DNA of 64,000 nucleotides from the NCBI RefSeq assembly GCF_000422505.1, contig NZ_KE383865.1, positions 282,726-346,725 of the forward strand. The letters run 5' to 3'. The notes below the pieces were generated by a model. That model did no database searches. It had not been told where the DNA came from and worked only from the letters and a program-made list of their open reading frames with translations. The translations under genes and the position numbers were made by a program. How positions within the stretch are numbered: position 1 is the stretch's first letter; every line of letters starts with the position of its first letter. Of the stretch, positions 39,001 to 47,816 are shown one piece after another. The DNA comes from Paenibacillus pinihumi DSM 23905 = JCM 16419 (GTDB taxonomy: Bacteria > Bacillota > Bacilli > Paenibacillales > Paenibacillaceae).

Positions 39001-39606
39001 GTGGAATATACAGTGGACGAGAAAGGATTCTTAACGGACCTGCGACAGCTTAAAAAGGCGTACCGAGAGACGTTAAAGGGGCTCCAGGCATATAGGAAGC
39101 AACTGGAGCAGAAGGTCGAAGCGGCGGCGGCAATGTCCATGGAGGAATTAAAGGAAAAACCGAACAGGCCCAGATATAAGGATTTACAGGTGGAACACGC
39201 TGAGATATTTGACGAGATCGACGTCATCAAAGGAATGATATCGGACGTCAACTATGCAATCGAATGGCTCCATACAGGCCGTCAGCCGGGAACGCGGCGA
39301 GGGATTGATCGGCGGGCCGTTTATCAAAACACAATTCTAATGGACCCAAGCATAATGGCTAACTTCAGCAATCAGTACAATTCCCGGAGCAGCACGACAT
39401 TGACCGAACATGAGCGGGACCGGCTAAGGGACGTTCTCCAGATTCTGAGCGAACAAGAACGGAAATGTTATGTGCTCTCATACGGACATGGATATAGTCA
39501 TTCAGAAATAGCTCGGATGTTGGTGTTGCAAAAAGGGACGGTTGACAAGTACGTGCAGCGGGCTCATGAAAAGGTTAGTAAGGGATGGCAGGGGACTATG
39601 TTTTGA
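39001..39606 (+). CDS. Sigma-70 region 4-like late regulator
   Basis: The product has 201 residues from GTG 39001 (GGAAGGGGGATATAGA). The N-terminal ~110 residues are helical (QLKKAYRETLKGLQAYRKQL). The C-terminal domain is a sigma region 4-type HTH: LREHERDRLRDVLQILSEQE-like start, CYVLSYGHGYSHSEIARMLV and GTVDKYVQRAHEKVSKG. Proteins of this type (Xpf/ArpU-like) activate phage late operons. It lies at the right end of the prophage, which in circular form would precede terminase genes. The first residues of the quoted HTH block read TEHERDRLRDVLQI in this protein. Confidence 0.75.
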   Translation: MEYTVDEKGFLTDLRQLKKAYRETLKGLQAYRKQLEQKVEAAAAMSMEELKEKPNRPRYKDLQVEHAEIFDEIDVIKGMISDVNYAIEWLHTGRQPGTRRGIDRRAVYQNTILMDPSIMANFSNQYNSRSSTTLTEHERDRLRDVLQILSEQERKCYVLSYGHGYSHSEIARMLVLQKGTVDKYVQRAHEKVSKGWQGTMF

Positions 39607-39866
39607 TTATAGCGAATAATGGGGTGCAAGAGGTGGGCGCTAAAGAGAATGTAACAAACACAAACACAATCGAAATAGAAATCAACGGGAGACTTTATAG
39701 CTGCACGGTTGATGAATCAGGAGAAGTAACATCAATGAGGAGATTTAATGATAAGCACAAAACTTGGGTGACGCTGAATTTCGGACTTGATAAAGATAAA
39801 GGAAACATTATTGACAAAAAGATTATTCAAACTCTTACAGCAGAGTATTTAGACTCATTTAAATAA
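39603..39866 (+). CDS. Hypothetical protein at the prophage right end
   Basis: The product has about 87 residues if it starts at TTG 39603, seven bases after GGGGA; ATG 39585 abuts its only purine run. Sequence is Asn/Glu/Ile-rich (EIEINGRLYSCTVDESGEVT). An intrinsic terminator follows at once. It is the last gene before the host junction. Confidence 0.5.
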   Translation: MIIANNGVQEVGAKENVTNTNTIEIEINGRLYSCTVDESGEVTSMRRFNDKHKTWVTLNFGLDKDKGNIIDKKIIQTLTAEYLDSFK

Positions 39867-39870
39867 GAAA

Positions 39871-39897
39871 AGCCCATCAGTTGATGGGCTTTGTTTC
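39871..39897 (+). terminator. Intrinsic terminator at the end of the prophage genes
   Basis: AGCCCATCA (39871-39879) and TGATGGGCT (39882-39890) pair around two bases, with four A before and TTGTTTC after. It closes the last phage gene. Confidence 0.85.
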
Positions 39898-39967
39898 TTT
39901 TATAGGAAACTTTTTGTTGAGGCTCACAACCAACACTTTATATGGTAGTGTTTTTGACTTATCCCGA

Positions 39968-39989
39968 CTCCCAGCTGAGCTATGGCCCC
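39968..39989 (-). pseudogene. tRNA-Ala 5' fragment at the prophage-host junction
   Basis: On the minus strand the 22 nt GGGGCCATAGCTCAGCTGGGAG-type sequence (read 39989 to 39968) equals the 5' end of bacterial tRNA-Ala: acceptor strand, position 8-9 and the D-arm. After GGGAG the sequence turns to TCGGGATAAGTC, which is not tRNA. The expected remainder (anticodon arm, T-arm) is absent here. A tRNA-type promoter lies upstream. It is read as the attachment-site core left where the prophage entered the tRNA-Ala gene. Confidence 0.78.
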
Positions 39990-40054
39990 GAGTATTAAAT
40001 TCAACGGTAAAGGAATCCACTCACCAAGGAGTATCTCGTTTCCTCACAAGAAAG

Positions 40055-40084
40055 ATCATATCATAAATAAGAAAATAGTGTCAA
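40055..40084 (-). promoter_or_regulatory. Strong promoter of the disrupted tRNA-Ala gene
   Basis: Reading minus: TTGACA (complement of 40079-40084), 18 bp, TATGAT (complement of 40055-40060). Transcription would begin near 40048 and enter the tRNA fragment about 59 nt later. Near-consensus boxes fit a stable-RNA promoter. It now reads into the end of the prophage against the phage genes. Confidence 0.75.
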
Positions 40085-40090
40085 CAATTT

Positions 40091-40431
40091 TATCGAATTT
40101 TTTTAAAAAATACGAAATGTGTACATAACCGCTCTGTAATACCATCCATTCAGGGATTTTAAAGGATGAAGCAGGTTATCCTGTGAAGGCACGCAAATCT
40201 ATAATTCACACGAATCAATTACCGTGGATCAGGCAGTCATCATTAAATCAATGCGAAAAATGCTCGACACATTAAAAGAGGAAGAACAGAAAACGCTTTC
40301 CAAATGTTATATATAATAACATTTCAAAGATTTTTGTTTTGAATTTTAGATGATTCTGTCGAATAATAGGATTTTAAAGCGGATACATTCTAGCTAAAAT
40401 GAAATTACATTCAATCAAGGGGTGAAGAGAA
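40091..40431. other. Gene-poor gap between prophage edge and ABC operon
   Basis: No intact gene is seen. A frame ending at 40317 (...AVIIKSMRKMLDTLKEEEQK) looks coding but lacks a convincing start and may be a remnant. A cre-like box lies at 40288-40302. The ribosome site AAGGGGTGAAGAGAA before 40432 serves the next gene. Confidence 0.4.
40288..40302. promoter_or_regulatory. cre-like box (CcpA) upstream of the ABC operon
   Basis: AGAAAACGCTTTCCA matches the catabolite-responsive element TGWNANCGNTNWCA at all positions except the two outermost. It lies 130 bp before the binding-protein start, so carbon-source control by CcpA is possible. Confidence 0.45.
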
Positions 40432-41469
40432 ATGAAGAAGTGGTCGGTTGTGTTAATTATTCTAACAATAATGACAGCAATCCTTGGAGCGTGTGGGGGA
40501 GGCAATTCGAAAGGCAGCGAAGCAGGCGGTGAATCCAAAAAGCTGGTGGTATACACGCCTAACAGTGAAGAGATGCTGAATGCGCTTGTCCCGGCATTTG
40601 AGAAACAGACAGGCATCTCCGTTGAGCTGGTATCCGCAGGAAGCGGCGAATTGATCAAGCGTATCCAGTCCGAAAAAGCGAATCCATATGCAGATGTGAT
40701 GTTCGGGGGCGCATTCGCGCTGTTCCATGACAATGCGGATCTGTTCGAGAAATATGTATCCTCCAACGACAAAGACATGCTTGAAGGGCACCGCAATACA
40801 ACAGGCATCATGACACCTTACGTATCGGACGGCAGCGTGCTGCTCGTCAATACAAATCTGGCTGGCAATATCGAGATCAACGGTTATGAGGACCTGCTTA
40901 AGCCGGAACTGAAAGGCAAAATCGCGATGGCTGACCCGGCCAACTCCAGCTCTGCCTTTGCCCAATTGACCAATATGCTTAAAGCGATGGGCGGAGACTA
41001 TTCTTCCGAGAAGGGCTGGGACTATGTAGGGAAGCTGCTTGAGAATCTGGATGGTAAAATTGCCGGCGGCTCCAGCAAAGCGCATAAAAGTGTAGCGGAT
41101 GGCGAATATGTGGTGGCCTTGACTTATGAAGATCCGGCTGTCAGCTATGTGAAGGACGGCGCGCCGGTTAAGGTTGTGTATCCGAAGGAGGGTGCTGTAT
41201 TCCTCGATGCGGTTGCCGGAGTCGTTAAAGGCTCCAAAAACCAGGAAAACGCGAAAAAGTTCATCGATTTCCTCACTTCCAAAGAGGGACAAGACGCACT
41301 TGGACGTGAAACGACGAACCGTCCGCTGCGCGCAGATGCTGTAATCGGGGACAACATGACACCAATCGATAAGATTAAAGTCATTGATGAGGACGTTGTA
41401 TACGTAGCCCAGAACAAGGCAGCCATTGTTACGAAATACACAGATTTGTTTACGAAAATTGCAAAGTAA
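40432..41469 (+). CDS. ABC transporter substrate-binding lipoprotein (iron / small anion type)
   Basis: The product has 345 residues. A lipoprotein signal (MTAILGACGGGNSK, lipobox Cys ~21) is followed by a periplasmic-binding fold of the FbpA/FutA-PhnS class: VVYTPNSEEMLNALVPAFEK, VELVSAGSGELIKRIQSEKA, YADVMFGGAFALF and ETTNRPLR near the end. Substrate could be ferric iron, 2-aminoethylphosphonate or a polyol phosphate; the sequence does not settle it. First gene of a five-gene operon with ATPase, permease and a two-component system. Confidence 0.85.
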   Translation: MKKWSVVLIILTIMTAILGACGGGNSKGSEAGGESKKLVVYTPNSEEMLNALVPAFEKQTGISVELVSAGSGELIKRIQSEKANPYADVMFGGAFALFHDNADLFEKYVSSNDKDMLEGHRNTTGIMTPYVSDGSVLLVNTNLAGNIEINGYEDLLKPELKGKIAMADPANSSSAFAQLTNMLKAMGGDYSSEKGWDYVGKLLENLDGKIAGGSSKAHKSVADGEYVVALTYEDPAVSYVKDGAPVKVVYPKEGAVFLDAVAGVVKGSKNQENAKKFIDFLTSKEGQDALGRETTNRPLRADAVIGDNMTPIDKIKVIDEDVVYVAQNKAAIVTKYTDLFTKIAK

Positions 41470-41514
41470 CTTAAAAAGCATGACGAGAAATTAATCGAAA
41501 GCGGGTTCAATAAC

Positions 41515-42621
41515 ATGAGCGTAGCGATATCCTTCAAGGACATTGTGAAAAAATATGGCGATACGACGGTTATTCCCGAGCTGTCTCTGGACATCAAGAA
41601 GGGTGAGTTTTTCACCCTTCTTGGCCCTTCGGGCTGCGGGAAAACGACGCTGCTGCGGATGGTTGCAGGCTTTAACAGCATTGAGGGCGGGGCTCTCACG
41701 TTTAATGAGAAAGTAATGAATAATGTCCCTCCGGGGAAACGGAATATCGGGATGGTGTTTCAAAACTATGCGATATTCCCGCATATGAACGTAAGCGAAA
41801 ACGTTGCGTTCGGATTGCAAAACCGCCAGGTAAGCAAGGCGGAACAGCAGCGCAGAGTCAGTGAAATGCTCGATACGGTACAGATCAGCGTATATAAAGA
41901 CAGAATGCCCAAGAACCTGTCAGGCGGACAGCAGCAGCGTGTAGCCTTGGCAAGAGCGATCGTTATCAATCCGGACGTGTTGCTGATGGATGAGCCGCTC
42001 TCCAACCTGGACGCGAAGCTGCGCGTGGATATGCGCAATGCGATCAAGTCCATTCAGCGCGAAGTTGGCATTACGACAGTTTATGTCACGCATGACCAGG
42101 AAGAGGCCATGGCTGTATCCGACCGGATTGCGGTTATGAAATCCGGGGTGATTCAGCAGATTGGAACGCCAAGAGATATTTATCAGCGCCCTGCCAATCT
42201 GTTTGTTGCGACCTTCATCGGGCGGACAAACGTGATAGAAGCAGAACTTGCAGCAGGAGCAAACGGAGAGGCCGAGATTTGCCTCACCAAAGACTATTCA
42301 CTTCCAATCCCGAAGCTGCAGCCGCTCATGGGTTCCAAGCAACCGATGAAGGTCAAGCTGTCCATCCGTCCGGAAGAATTTGTGCTGTCGGAGGATGGCA
42401 AGGGAATTGCAGGCAAGGTGATGAATTACGTCTTCCTTGGCTTGAATACCCATGTGATCATCAAGCTGGAAAATGGAGAAGAGGTTGAAATGATCCAGCA
42501 GTCGGCTTCAAATGGAGTTGTAGAAATCGGACAGAACGTTCGTCTGGCTGTAGTCAGAGAAACGATTAATGTATATGACGCATCCGGGGAGCGCAACTTG
42601 AACCGGGGGAGTGGCTTATGA
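41515..42621 (+). CDS. ABC transporter ATP-binding protein (FbpC/PotA class)
   Basis: The product has 368 residues. Walker A LLGPSGCGKTTLL, signature LSGGQQQRVALARAI, Walker B VLLMDEPLSNLD and H-loop YVTHDQEEAM are intact. A C-terminal TOBE domain from ~residue 240 (FVATFIGRTNVIEAEL, KVKLSIRPEEFVLS) places it with iron, spermidine and phosphonate importers. It drives import by the fused permease encoded next, overlapping it by 4 nt. Confidence 0.92.
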   Translation: MSVAISFKDIVKKYGDTTVIPELSLDIKKGEFFTLLGPSGCGKTTLLRMVAGFNSIEGGALTFNEKVMNNVPPGKRNIGMVFQNYAIFPHMNVSENVAFGLQNRQVSKAEQQRRVSEMLDTVQISVYKDRMPKNLSGGQQQRVALARAIVINPDVLLMDEPLSNLDAKLRVDMRNAIKSIQREVGITTVYVTHDQEEAMAVSDRIAVMKSGVIQQIGTPRDIYQRPANLFVATFIGRTNVIEAELAAGANGEAEICLTKDYSLPIPKLQPLMGSKQPMKVKLSIRPEEFVLSEDGKGIAGKVMNYVFLGLNTHVIIKLENGEEVEMIQQSASNGVVEIGQNVRLAVVRETINVYDASGERNLNRGSGL

Positions 42622-44273
42622 TTGGCGGCAAGAGACGGTGGGACATTTGGTCGCTGATTACGTTTTTAATTTTTGCCGGGTATTTGATTTTCCTTGCACT
42701 GCCTTTGTTCATGCTGCTTATCAAAAGCTTTTTTGATGGGACGACCGGGGATTTTTCACTGGCCTACTTTTATAAATTTTTCAGCAAAGCCTATTATATG
42801 AACGCAGTCTGGAACAGTATAAAGGTAACCGTATCCGTCACCCTGTTGTCCATTGTAGTAGCGGGGCCGCTGGCTTATATTATGACGATAGCCAAAATAA
42901 AAGGCAGCGCGACGGTGCGCATTCTGATTTTGATCTCGTCGATGTCCGCCCCGTTTATCGGAGCGTATGCGTGGATACTACTGCTGGGCAGAAGCGGTGT
43001 CATTACCAAATTCGTCTCGAACGTGTTCGGCGTACAAATGCCGGATATTTACGGGTTCACCGGCATTTTGCTTGTGCTGACATTGCAATTGTCGCCGCTG
43101 ATCTTCATGTATGTATCGGGAGCACTGAAAAATGTCGACAACTCCTTAATGGAAGCTGCGGAGAGCATGAACTGCACGGGACTGAAGAAAATGTGGAAAA
43201 TACTCGTCCCGCTTATTATGCCGACGATTCTGGCAGGAGGCTTGCTGGTTTTTATGCGGGCATTCGCGGACTTCGGTACACCGATGCTGATTGGCGAGGG
43301 CTTCCGTACCGTTCCTGTTCTGATCTTTAACGAGTTTATTAGTGAAGTTGGCGGAGATAACGGCTTTGCTGCCGCGATAAGCGTTATTGTCGTTCTGTTC
43401 GCCACCGCCGTATTCCTGCTGCAAAAATTCGTTGCGAACCGCAAGTCATACAGCATGAGCGCGCTCAATCCGATTGAGCCGAAGAAGCTGAAAGGTATCG
43501 CCAATGTTGCAGCCCACGCCTATGTCTATCTGTTCACCATTTTAGCGATGATGCCGCAAGTCTATGTGGCATATACGTCCTTCCAGAAGACATCAGGCAA
43601 GATCTTCGTTGACGGCTATTCTTTGGACAGCTACCGGGCCGCCTTCTCCAAGGTAGGCGATGCGATCTTCAATACGTTTATGATGGCTGGCATTACTATT
43701 ATCATCATTACGCTGGCAGCCGTGCTGATTGCTTATGTGACGGTAAAGCGCAAGGGAGCAGTGGCCAATCTGCTGGATACCTTCACGATGCTGCCTTATA
43801 TCGTGCCAGGCTCCATTCTGGGTATCGCCCTGCTGGTGACGTTTAATAAGCCGCCACTGGTGATGAGCGGGACGGCCGTCATTCTGATTGCGGCATTTGT
43901 AATCCGGCGCCTGCCGTATACGATCCGCTCCAGTGCCGCCGTGCTCCATCAGGTGAACGACAGCATTGAGGAAGCGGCGATCAGTCTGGGAACCTCCACT
44001 ATGCGGACGTTCTTCAAGATTACGGTTCCGATGATGATATCCGGCGTATTTGCCGGTGCAATTATTAGCTGGATCAGCATCATAACGGAATTGAGCACCT
44101 CGATTATTCTGTATACCGGCAATACCCGTACGATGACCGTTGCCGTATATACAGAGGTCGTGCGCGGCAATTACGGCGTAGCAGCAGCGTTGTCCACACT
44201 GTTGACGGTCATTACTGTCATCTCGCTATTGCTGTTCTTCAAGCTTTCAGGTAAAAAAGAAGTAACGATGTAA
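42618..44273 (+). CDS. ABC transporter permease, two fused domains (FbpB-like)
   Basis: The product has 551 residues with about 12 transmembrane segments in two homologous halves. Each half has a coupling EAA loop: DNSLMEAAESMNCTGLKKMW (~residue 175) and NDSIEEAAISLGTSTMRTFF (~residue 450). Fused permeases of this size are usual for FbpB/ThiP-type importers. Starts in ATGA overlap with the ATPase gene. Confidence 0.9.
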   Translation: MIGGKRRWDIWSLITFLIFAGYLIFLALPLFMLLIKSFFDGTTGDFSLAYFYKFFSKAYYMNAVWNSIKVTVSVTLLSIVVAGPLAYIMTIAKIKGSATVRILILISSMSAPFIGAYAWILLLGRSGVITKFVSNVFGVQMPDIYGFTGILLVLTLQLSPLIFMYVSGALKNVDNSLMEAAESMNCTGLKKMWKILVPLIMPTILAGGLLVFMRAFADFGTPMLIGEGFRTVPVLIFNEFISEVGGDNGFAAAISVIVVLFATAVFLLQKFVANRKSYSMSALNPIEPKKLKGIANVAAHAYVYLFTILAMMPQVYVAYTSFQKTSGKIFVDGYSLDSYRAAFSKVGDAIFNTFMMAGITIIIITLAAVLIAYVTVKRKGAVANLLDTFTMLPYIVPGSILGIALLVTFNKPPLVMSGTAVILIAAFVIRRLPYTIRSSAAVLHQVNDSIEEAAISLGTSTMRTFFKITVPMMISGVFAGAIISWISIITELSTSIILYTGNTRTMTVAVYTEVVRGNYGVAAALSTLLTVITVISLLLFFKLSGKKEVTM

Positions 44274-44278
44274 GTCCG

Positions 44279-44313
44279 GACCGGACCCGCTTTTGGCGGG
44301 CTCCGGCCTTTTG
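44279..44313 (+). terminator. Stem-loop after the permease gene
   Basis: CCGGACCCGC (44281-44290) pairs with GCGGG-CTCCGG (44296-44306, one bulge) over a T4 loop, followed by CCTTTTGT. It is probably a partial terminator that lowers expression of the sensor-regulator genes relative to the transporter. Confidence 0.65.
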
Positions 44314-44388
44314 TCCATTTGGAGCAGGAAAGGGCTATCGCAATTGCGATTTACAGGGCATAATAGGACGGATGGGAGGGAGGGCGGA

Positions 44389-46083
44389 ATGGCGAAAAGG
44401 AGTTTCAAAGATTCGTTGCGGCGGTTGTTCTTGCTTCACACCCTGGTGCCCATATCGATTTTGTTTGTTTTATTTCTGGTCTTTATGATGGTCAATTCGC
44501 GGCTGATCCTGGTCAGCCAGACAGCAGATGCGGGCAGCAAGATCAAAATGGCCATGGAGGAGGTATATACCTCTTATCTCAGGGAGGTACGCGAAGCAGC
44601 GTCGTCGGATGCCGTTATTTCGTATGCGGGATCAAGGCAGGGCGGTCCCGAAATGTTTGAACGGTTTTATGATTTTAACAACCGTCAGCGGGTGAAGAGC
44701 ATTATGCACATCCTGGGCACGGACGGAACGATGCTGGCTTCTTCCGCCAACTACAGCTCGGATGAATCAGACCTGGCGATGCAGGCTATTGTCCGGAGAA
44801 TGACCAGACAAGGCTTGCCTGAGCTTGCGGAAACGAATCATATCCGTTTTTCCCACGACCGTTATACGGCCTATACATTTGCTGCAGAAATCCGCAGCGG
44901 GAGCGGAGTCATCGGCTATCTAACCTATCAGCTGTATGAGGAGGATCTCCAGAAGCTGATTTTTGTGCAAAATAACGAAATTGCTGTCGTCACGGACCCT
45001 TATCATACGATTATCGCCACGACGAGCAATCTGGCGCGGGGGCTGATGAACAAATACAGCCTGGCTGCCGATTCGAAGGGCTATGTCACCATTGATAAAG
45101 GAAAGTATTACAGCAAGGAAACGTTTGCCCCAACATCGAAATGGTACATCTATACGTTAAGCGCTGCGCAGTGGAATTATGATGCTTATGCGTCGCTGGC
45201 TGTATTTTTCCTCCTTGCAAGTGTGCTGCTGTGGCTTCTCATTCAATACTCTGCCCGTATTATCTCTACCAGGCAGTCTCGGGCTATTGACAAGCTGACC
45301 TATGCAGTGAGGGAACTGCAGTCCGGAAATATGGATTCTTACGTCTTTATTGGCACCGGGGATGAATTTGAGACGCTTGCCAATCAGTACAATTTGATGC
45401 TGCGGCGGCTCAATGAGCTGGTAGCAAAAAACGAGGAGCTTTCCGACCTGCGGCGGGTTATCGAGGTGAAGCATTTGCAGTCCCAGTTTCACCCGCATTT
45501 TATTTTTAACGTGCTGGAAACGCTTAGATATGCGATCGTTGTAGACGACAAGCTCGCCCAGGATATTGTGCTGACCTTATCCAGACATTTGCGCTACAGC
45601 ATAAGCAACGACAGGGACCAGGTTCTGCTTGGCACCGATCTGGAATATATCGCAGGCTATATGAAGCTGCAGCAGGTGAGATTCAAGGACAGGCTTCATT
45701 ATCTGGAAAATGTCGGAGAAACGGCCAAGGCTGCGCTTGTTCCAAGGCTGATGCTGCAGCCGGTCATTGAAAATGCCATTAAGTACGGATACCGTCAGCG
45801 CCAATCCGTTGCCATTACGGTGGTGGGCTACGTGAAAGATGAGGATCTGATTATTGAGGTCCAGGATGACGGCGGCGGAATGAGTAAGGAGCGGCTGGAG
45901 GAAGTAAGGGCCATCATGCAATCACAGGATAATCGTGCCCCGCATATTGGCCTGCATAACCTGCATCGAAGGCTCGTGCTGATGTACGGAGAGCGTTACG
46001 GAATCGGAATTGACAGCATTGAGGGAGAGGGCACGACAGTAACCTTTGTGCTGCCTTACCGGAAGGAGGAAGCGGATGTTTAA
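44389..46083 (+). CDS. Sensor histidine kinase, YesM/LytS type
   Basis: The product has 564 residues from ATG 44389 (GGGAGGGAGGGCGGA). Transmembrane segments at ~residues 15-40 and ~275-297 flank an extracellular sensor region. A HAMP-like segment (YAVRELQSGNMDSYVFIGTG) leads to the His_kinase domain with phospho-His in SQFHPHFIFNVLETLRYAIV and ATP-binding VIENAIKYGYRQ and DDGGGM. It senses the transport substrate or its binding protein and phosphorylates the next gene product, with which it overlaps by 8 nt. Confidence 0.9.
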   Translation: MAKRSFKDSLRRLFLLHTLVPISILFVLFLVFMMVNSRLILVSQTADAGSKIKMAMEEVYTSYLREVREAASSDAVISYAGSRQGGPEMFERFYDFNNRQRVKSIMHILGTDGTMLASSANYSSDESDLAMQAIVRRMTRQGLPELAETNHIRFSHDRYTAYTFAAEIRSGSGVIGYLTYQLYEEDLQKLIFVQNNEIAVVTDPYHTIIATTSNLARGLMNKYSLAADSKGYVTIDKGKYYSKETFAPTSKWYIYTLSAAQWNYDAYASLAVFFLLASVLLWLLIQYSARIISTRQSRAIDKLTYAVRELQSGNMDSYVFIGTGDEFETLANQYNLMLRRLNELVAKNEELSDLRRVIEVKHLQSQFHPHFIFNVLETLRYAIVVDDKLAQDIVLTLSRHLRYSISNDRDQVLLGTDLEYIAGYMKLQQVRFKDRLHYLENVGETAKAALVPRLMLQPVIENAIKYGYRQRQSVAITVVGYVKDEDLIIEVQDDGGGMSKERLEEVRAIMQSQDNRAPHIGLHNLHRRLVLMYGERYGIGIDSIEGEGTTVTFVLPYRKEEADV

Positions 46084-46870
46084 GGTGCTGCTGGTGGAAG
46101 ATGAAGAAATGATACGCAGAGGGCTTCGCTTTACCTTTGACTGGGTGGGGGCCGGCTGTGTCGTTGTGGGAGAGGCCGAGAATGGAGAGGAGGGGCTGAA
46201 GCAGATTCATGCTCTCGCTCCGGATATCGTCATTGTGGACGTCAATATGCCGCTAATGGACGGGATCACCATGATTGAGCGCAGCGTGGGTGAGGCGGCT
46301 TGCAGCTATATTATCTTATCGGGCTACGATGAATTCAGGCTTGCGAAGGATGCGATCCGGCTTGGAGTTACCGAATATTTGCTGAAGCCGCTGGAGCAGG
46401 ATCAGCTACTTGCCGCCTTGAATCGTGCCAAAAGCCAGGTGGAGATGAAGCGCCACTATGCGGCGATGCTGACGACAGGAGCCGGGAGCGGAGAATCGCT
46501 GAAAGTGTCAGTTGTAAGGCTGCCCGGCAAGTCATCCCGCTATGTGGCGAAGATGATTCAATATGTGCAAGAGCATTACCCGGAGAAAATCAGCATCAAG
46601 GATCTGGTGGACAAGCTTGGGGTCAGCGCCACTTATTTGAATCAGAAGTTTAAAAGTGAAACGACGTACACGTTTAATGACTTTTTGAACCGTTACCGCA
46701 TTCAGAAGGCGATGGAGCTGTTGCAGCATGGCGAGGAGAAGGTGTATGCCATTGCCGCCGATGTGGGGTTTAAGGACTATAAATATTTTATTTCCATCTT
46801 TAAAAAATACGCAGGTTGCACGCCCAGCTATTATCAGGAGACGTTCGGGCGGGGTGCGGACGGGACATAA
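46076..46870 (+). CDS. Response regulator, YesN-type (REC + AraC HTH)
   Basis: The product has 264 residues. REC domain with phospho-acceptor in IVIVDVNMPLMDGITM (Asp ~55) and Lys in EYLLKPLEQ. C-terminal AraC-type double HTH (SIKDLVDKLGVSATYLNQKF and VYAIAADVGFKDYKYFISIF). Partner of the preceding sensor; presumably activates the transporter operon. Overlaps the sensor gene start-to-stop. Confidence 0.92.
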   Translation: MFKVLLVEDEEMIRRGLRFTFDWVGAGCVVVGEAENGEEGLKQIHALAPDIVIVDVNMPLMDGITMIERSVGEAACSYIILSGYDEFRLAKDAIRLGVTEYLLKPLEQDQLLAALNRAKSQVEMKRHYAAMLTTGAGSGESLKVSVVRLPGKSSRYVAKMIQYVQEHYPEKISIKDLVDKLGVSATYLNQKFKSETTYTFNDFLNRYRIQKAMELLQHGEEKVYAIAADVGFKDYKYFISIFKKYAGCTPSYYQETFGRGADGT

Positions 46871-47081
46871 GCGGACGAGATATGCAATTGGGATAGGCGC
46901 CCGCTTGAATCAGGAGAGGACGGAAGGGATGAGAGGCCTTTTGTTTCTGCTGATTCGGGCGGGCTGATTGTGTTAACCGCATATTTTAATTATTTTTACA
47001 GGCAAGGGCTGATAAGAACGGAAAATGGATGGTAGAATAGAGAGATAGCGTGGAGAGTTTACATAGAGAGGAAGTATACAG

Positions 47082-47516
47082 ATGACCATACAAGAAAAAG
47101 TCCGCTTGTCCCAATGGGATGCGCTGCTGATTGAAGGGCTTCGGGCTACAGGCCTTAGTAATGAAGAAATGCTGAACAACATCAAGTCAGGCGAACTCCC
47201 GCAGGATGAATCCGAATTTCATTTTGATTATCAGATCCTTGCGCAATTGGCTGCAAATGAACCGGAGCTTGTAGAGCGTGCGATTCTGGAAGGCTACCAG
47301 ATCAAGTACAATACGGTAGGCGGCATCAATTCATGGATTCGGATAACGCTGGGCAAGCAAGCCGAATTTTCCCGCGAGGAAGGCGATTCGGGCGTGAAGG
47401 CTTCGCTTACTGAAGAAGAGCGCAACCGTCTGGAGTCGGTTCTGTCTTACGGCTGGAAAATCGTTGAGCTGGGCGAGGGAAGTTATCGGGTTGTTCCGGT
47501 GTCTCAGGAGAAATAA
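47082..47516 (+). CDS. Hypothetical Paenibacillus protein (144 residues)
   Basis: The ATG follows AGAGAGGAAGTATACAG. Soluble, acidic, helical N-terminus (QWDALLIEGLRATGLSNEEM) and a C-terminal short beta hairpin (EERNRLESVLSYGWKIVELG). Single-gene unit ended by a clear terminator. No family recognised. Confidence 0.6.
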   Translation: MTIQEKVRLSQWDALLIEGLRATGLSNEEMLNNIKSGELPQDESEFHFDYQILAQLAANEPELVERAILEGYQIKYNTVGGINSWIRITLGKQAEFSREEGDSGVKASLTEEERNRLESVLSYGWKIVELGEGSYRVVPVSQEK

Positions 47517-47537
47517 AACAAAGATGTGCAAACTCTG

Positions 47538-47562
47538 AAACGGCAGAAATGCCGTTTTTTTA
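47538..47562 (+). terminator. Intrinsic terminator
   Basis: AAACGGCA and TGCCGTTT pair around GAAA, with seven T following (47557-47561 region), 22 bases after the stop codon of the preceding gene. Confidence 0.92.
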
Positions 47563-47816
47563 TTTGTCATTTTTGAGTTTCAAACATTCCTGAATTCAAA
47601 ATTTTGTCGATTTTGCTCATATTATGATGAAAAAACGGAAAATTTTCTCAGCTTAATATTCCTATATTTCCCTATAGGTAGTACAATGGTAGAAAGTGAG
47701 GAGTAGATCTTAAGACATAGGTCTATATACATTGTTTTCCTCGCATACATTATCCGGATTCCGGAAGCACCGGATCGAAGCAACGGAACCGTAGTTCACG
47801 GAGTGATTAAATTTCT

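Noticed and set aside
40462-41481. 339-codon open frame on the minus strand opposite the binding-protein gene.
   Set aside because: It is antisense to a clear lipoprotein gene, has no ribosome site, and its sequence (many Cys/His/Arg) is typical of a shadow frame.
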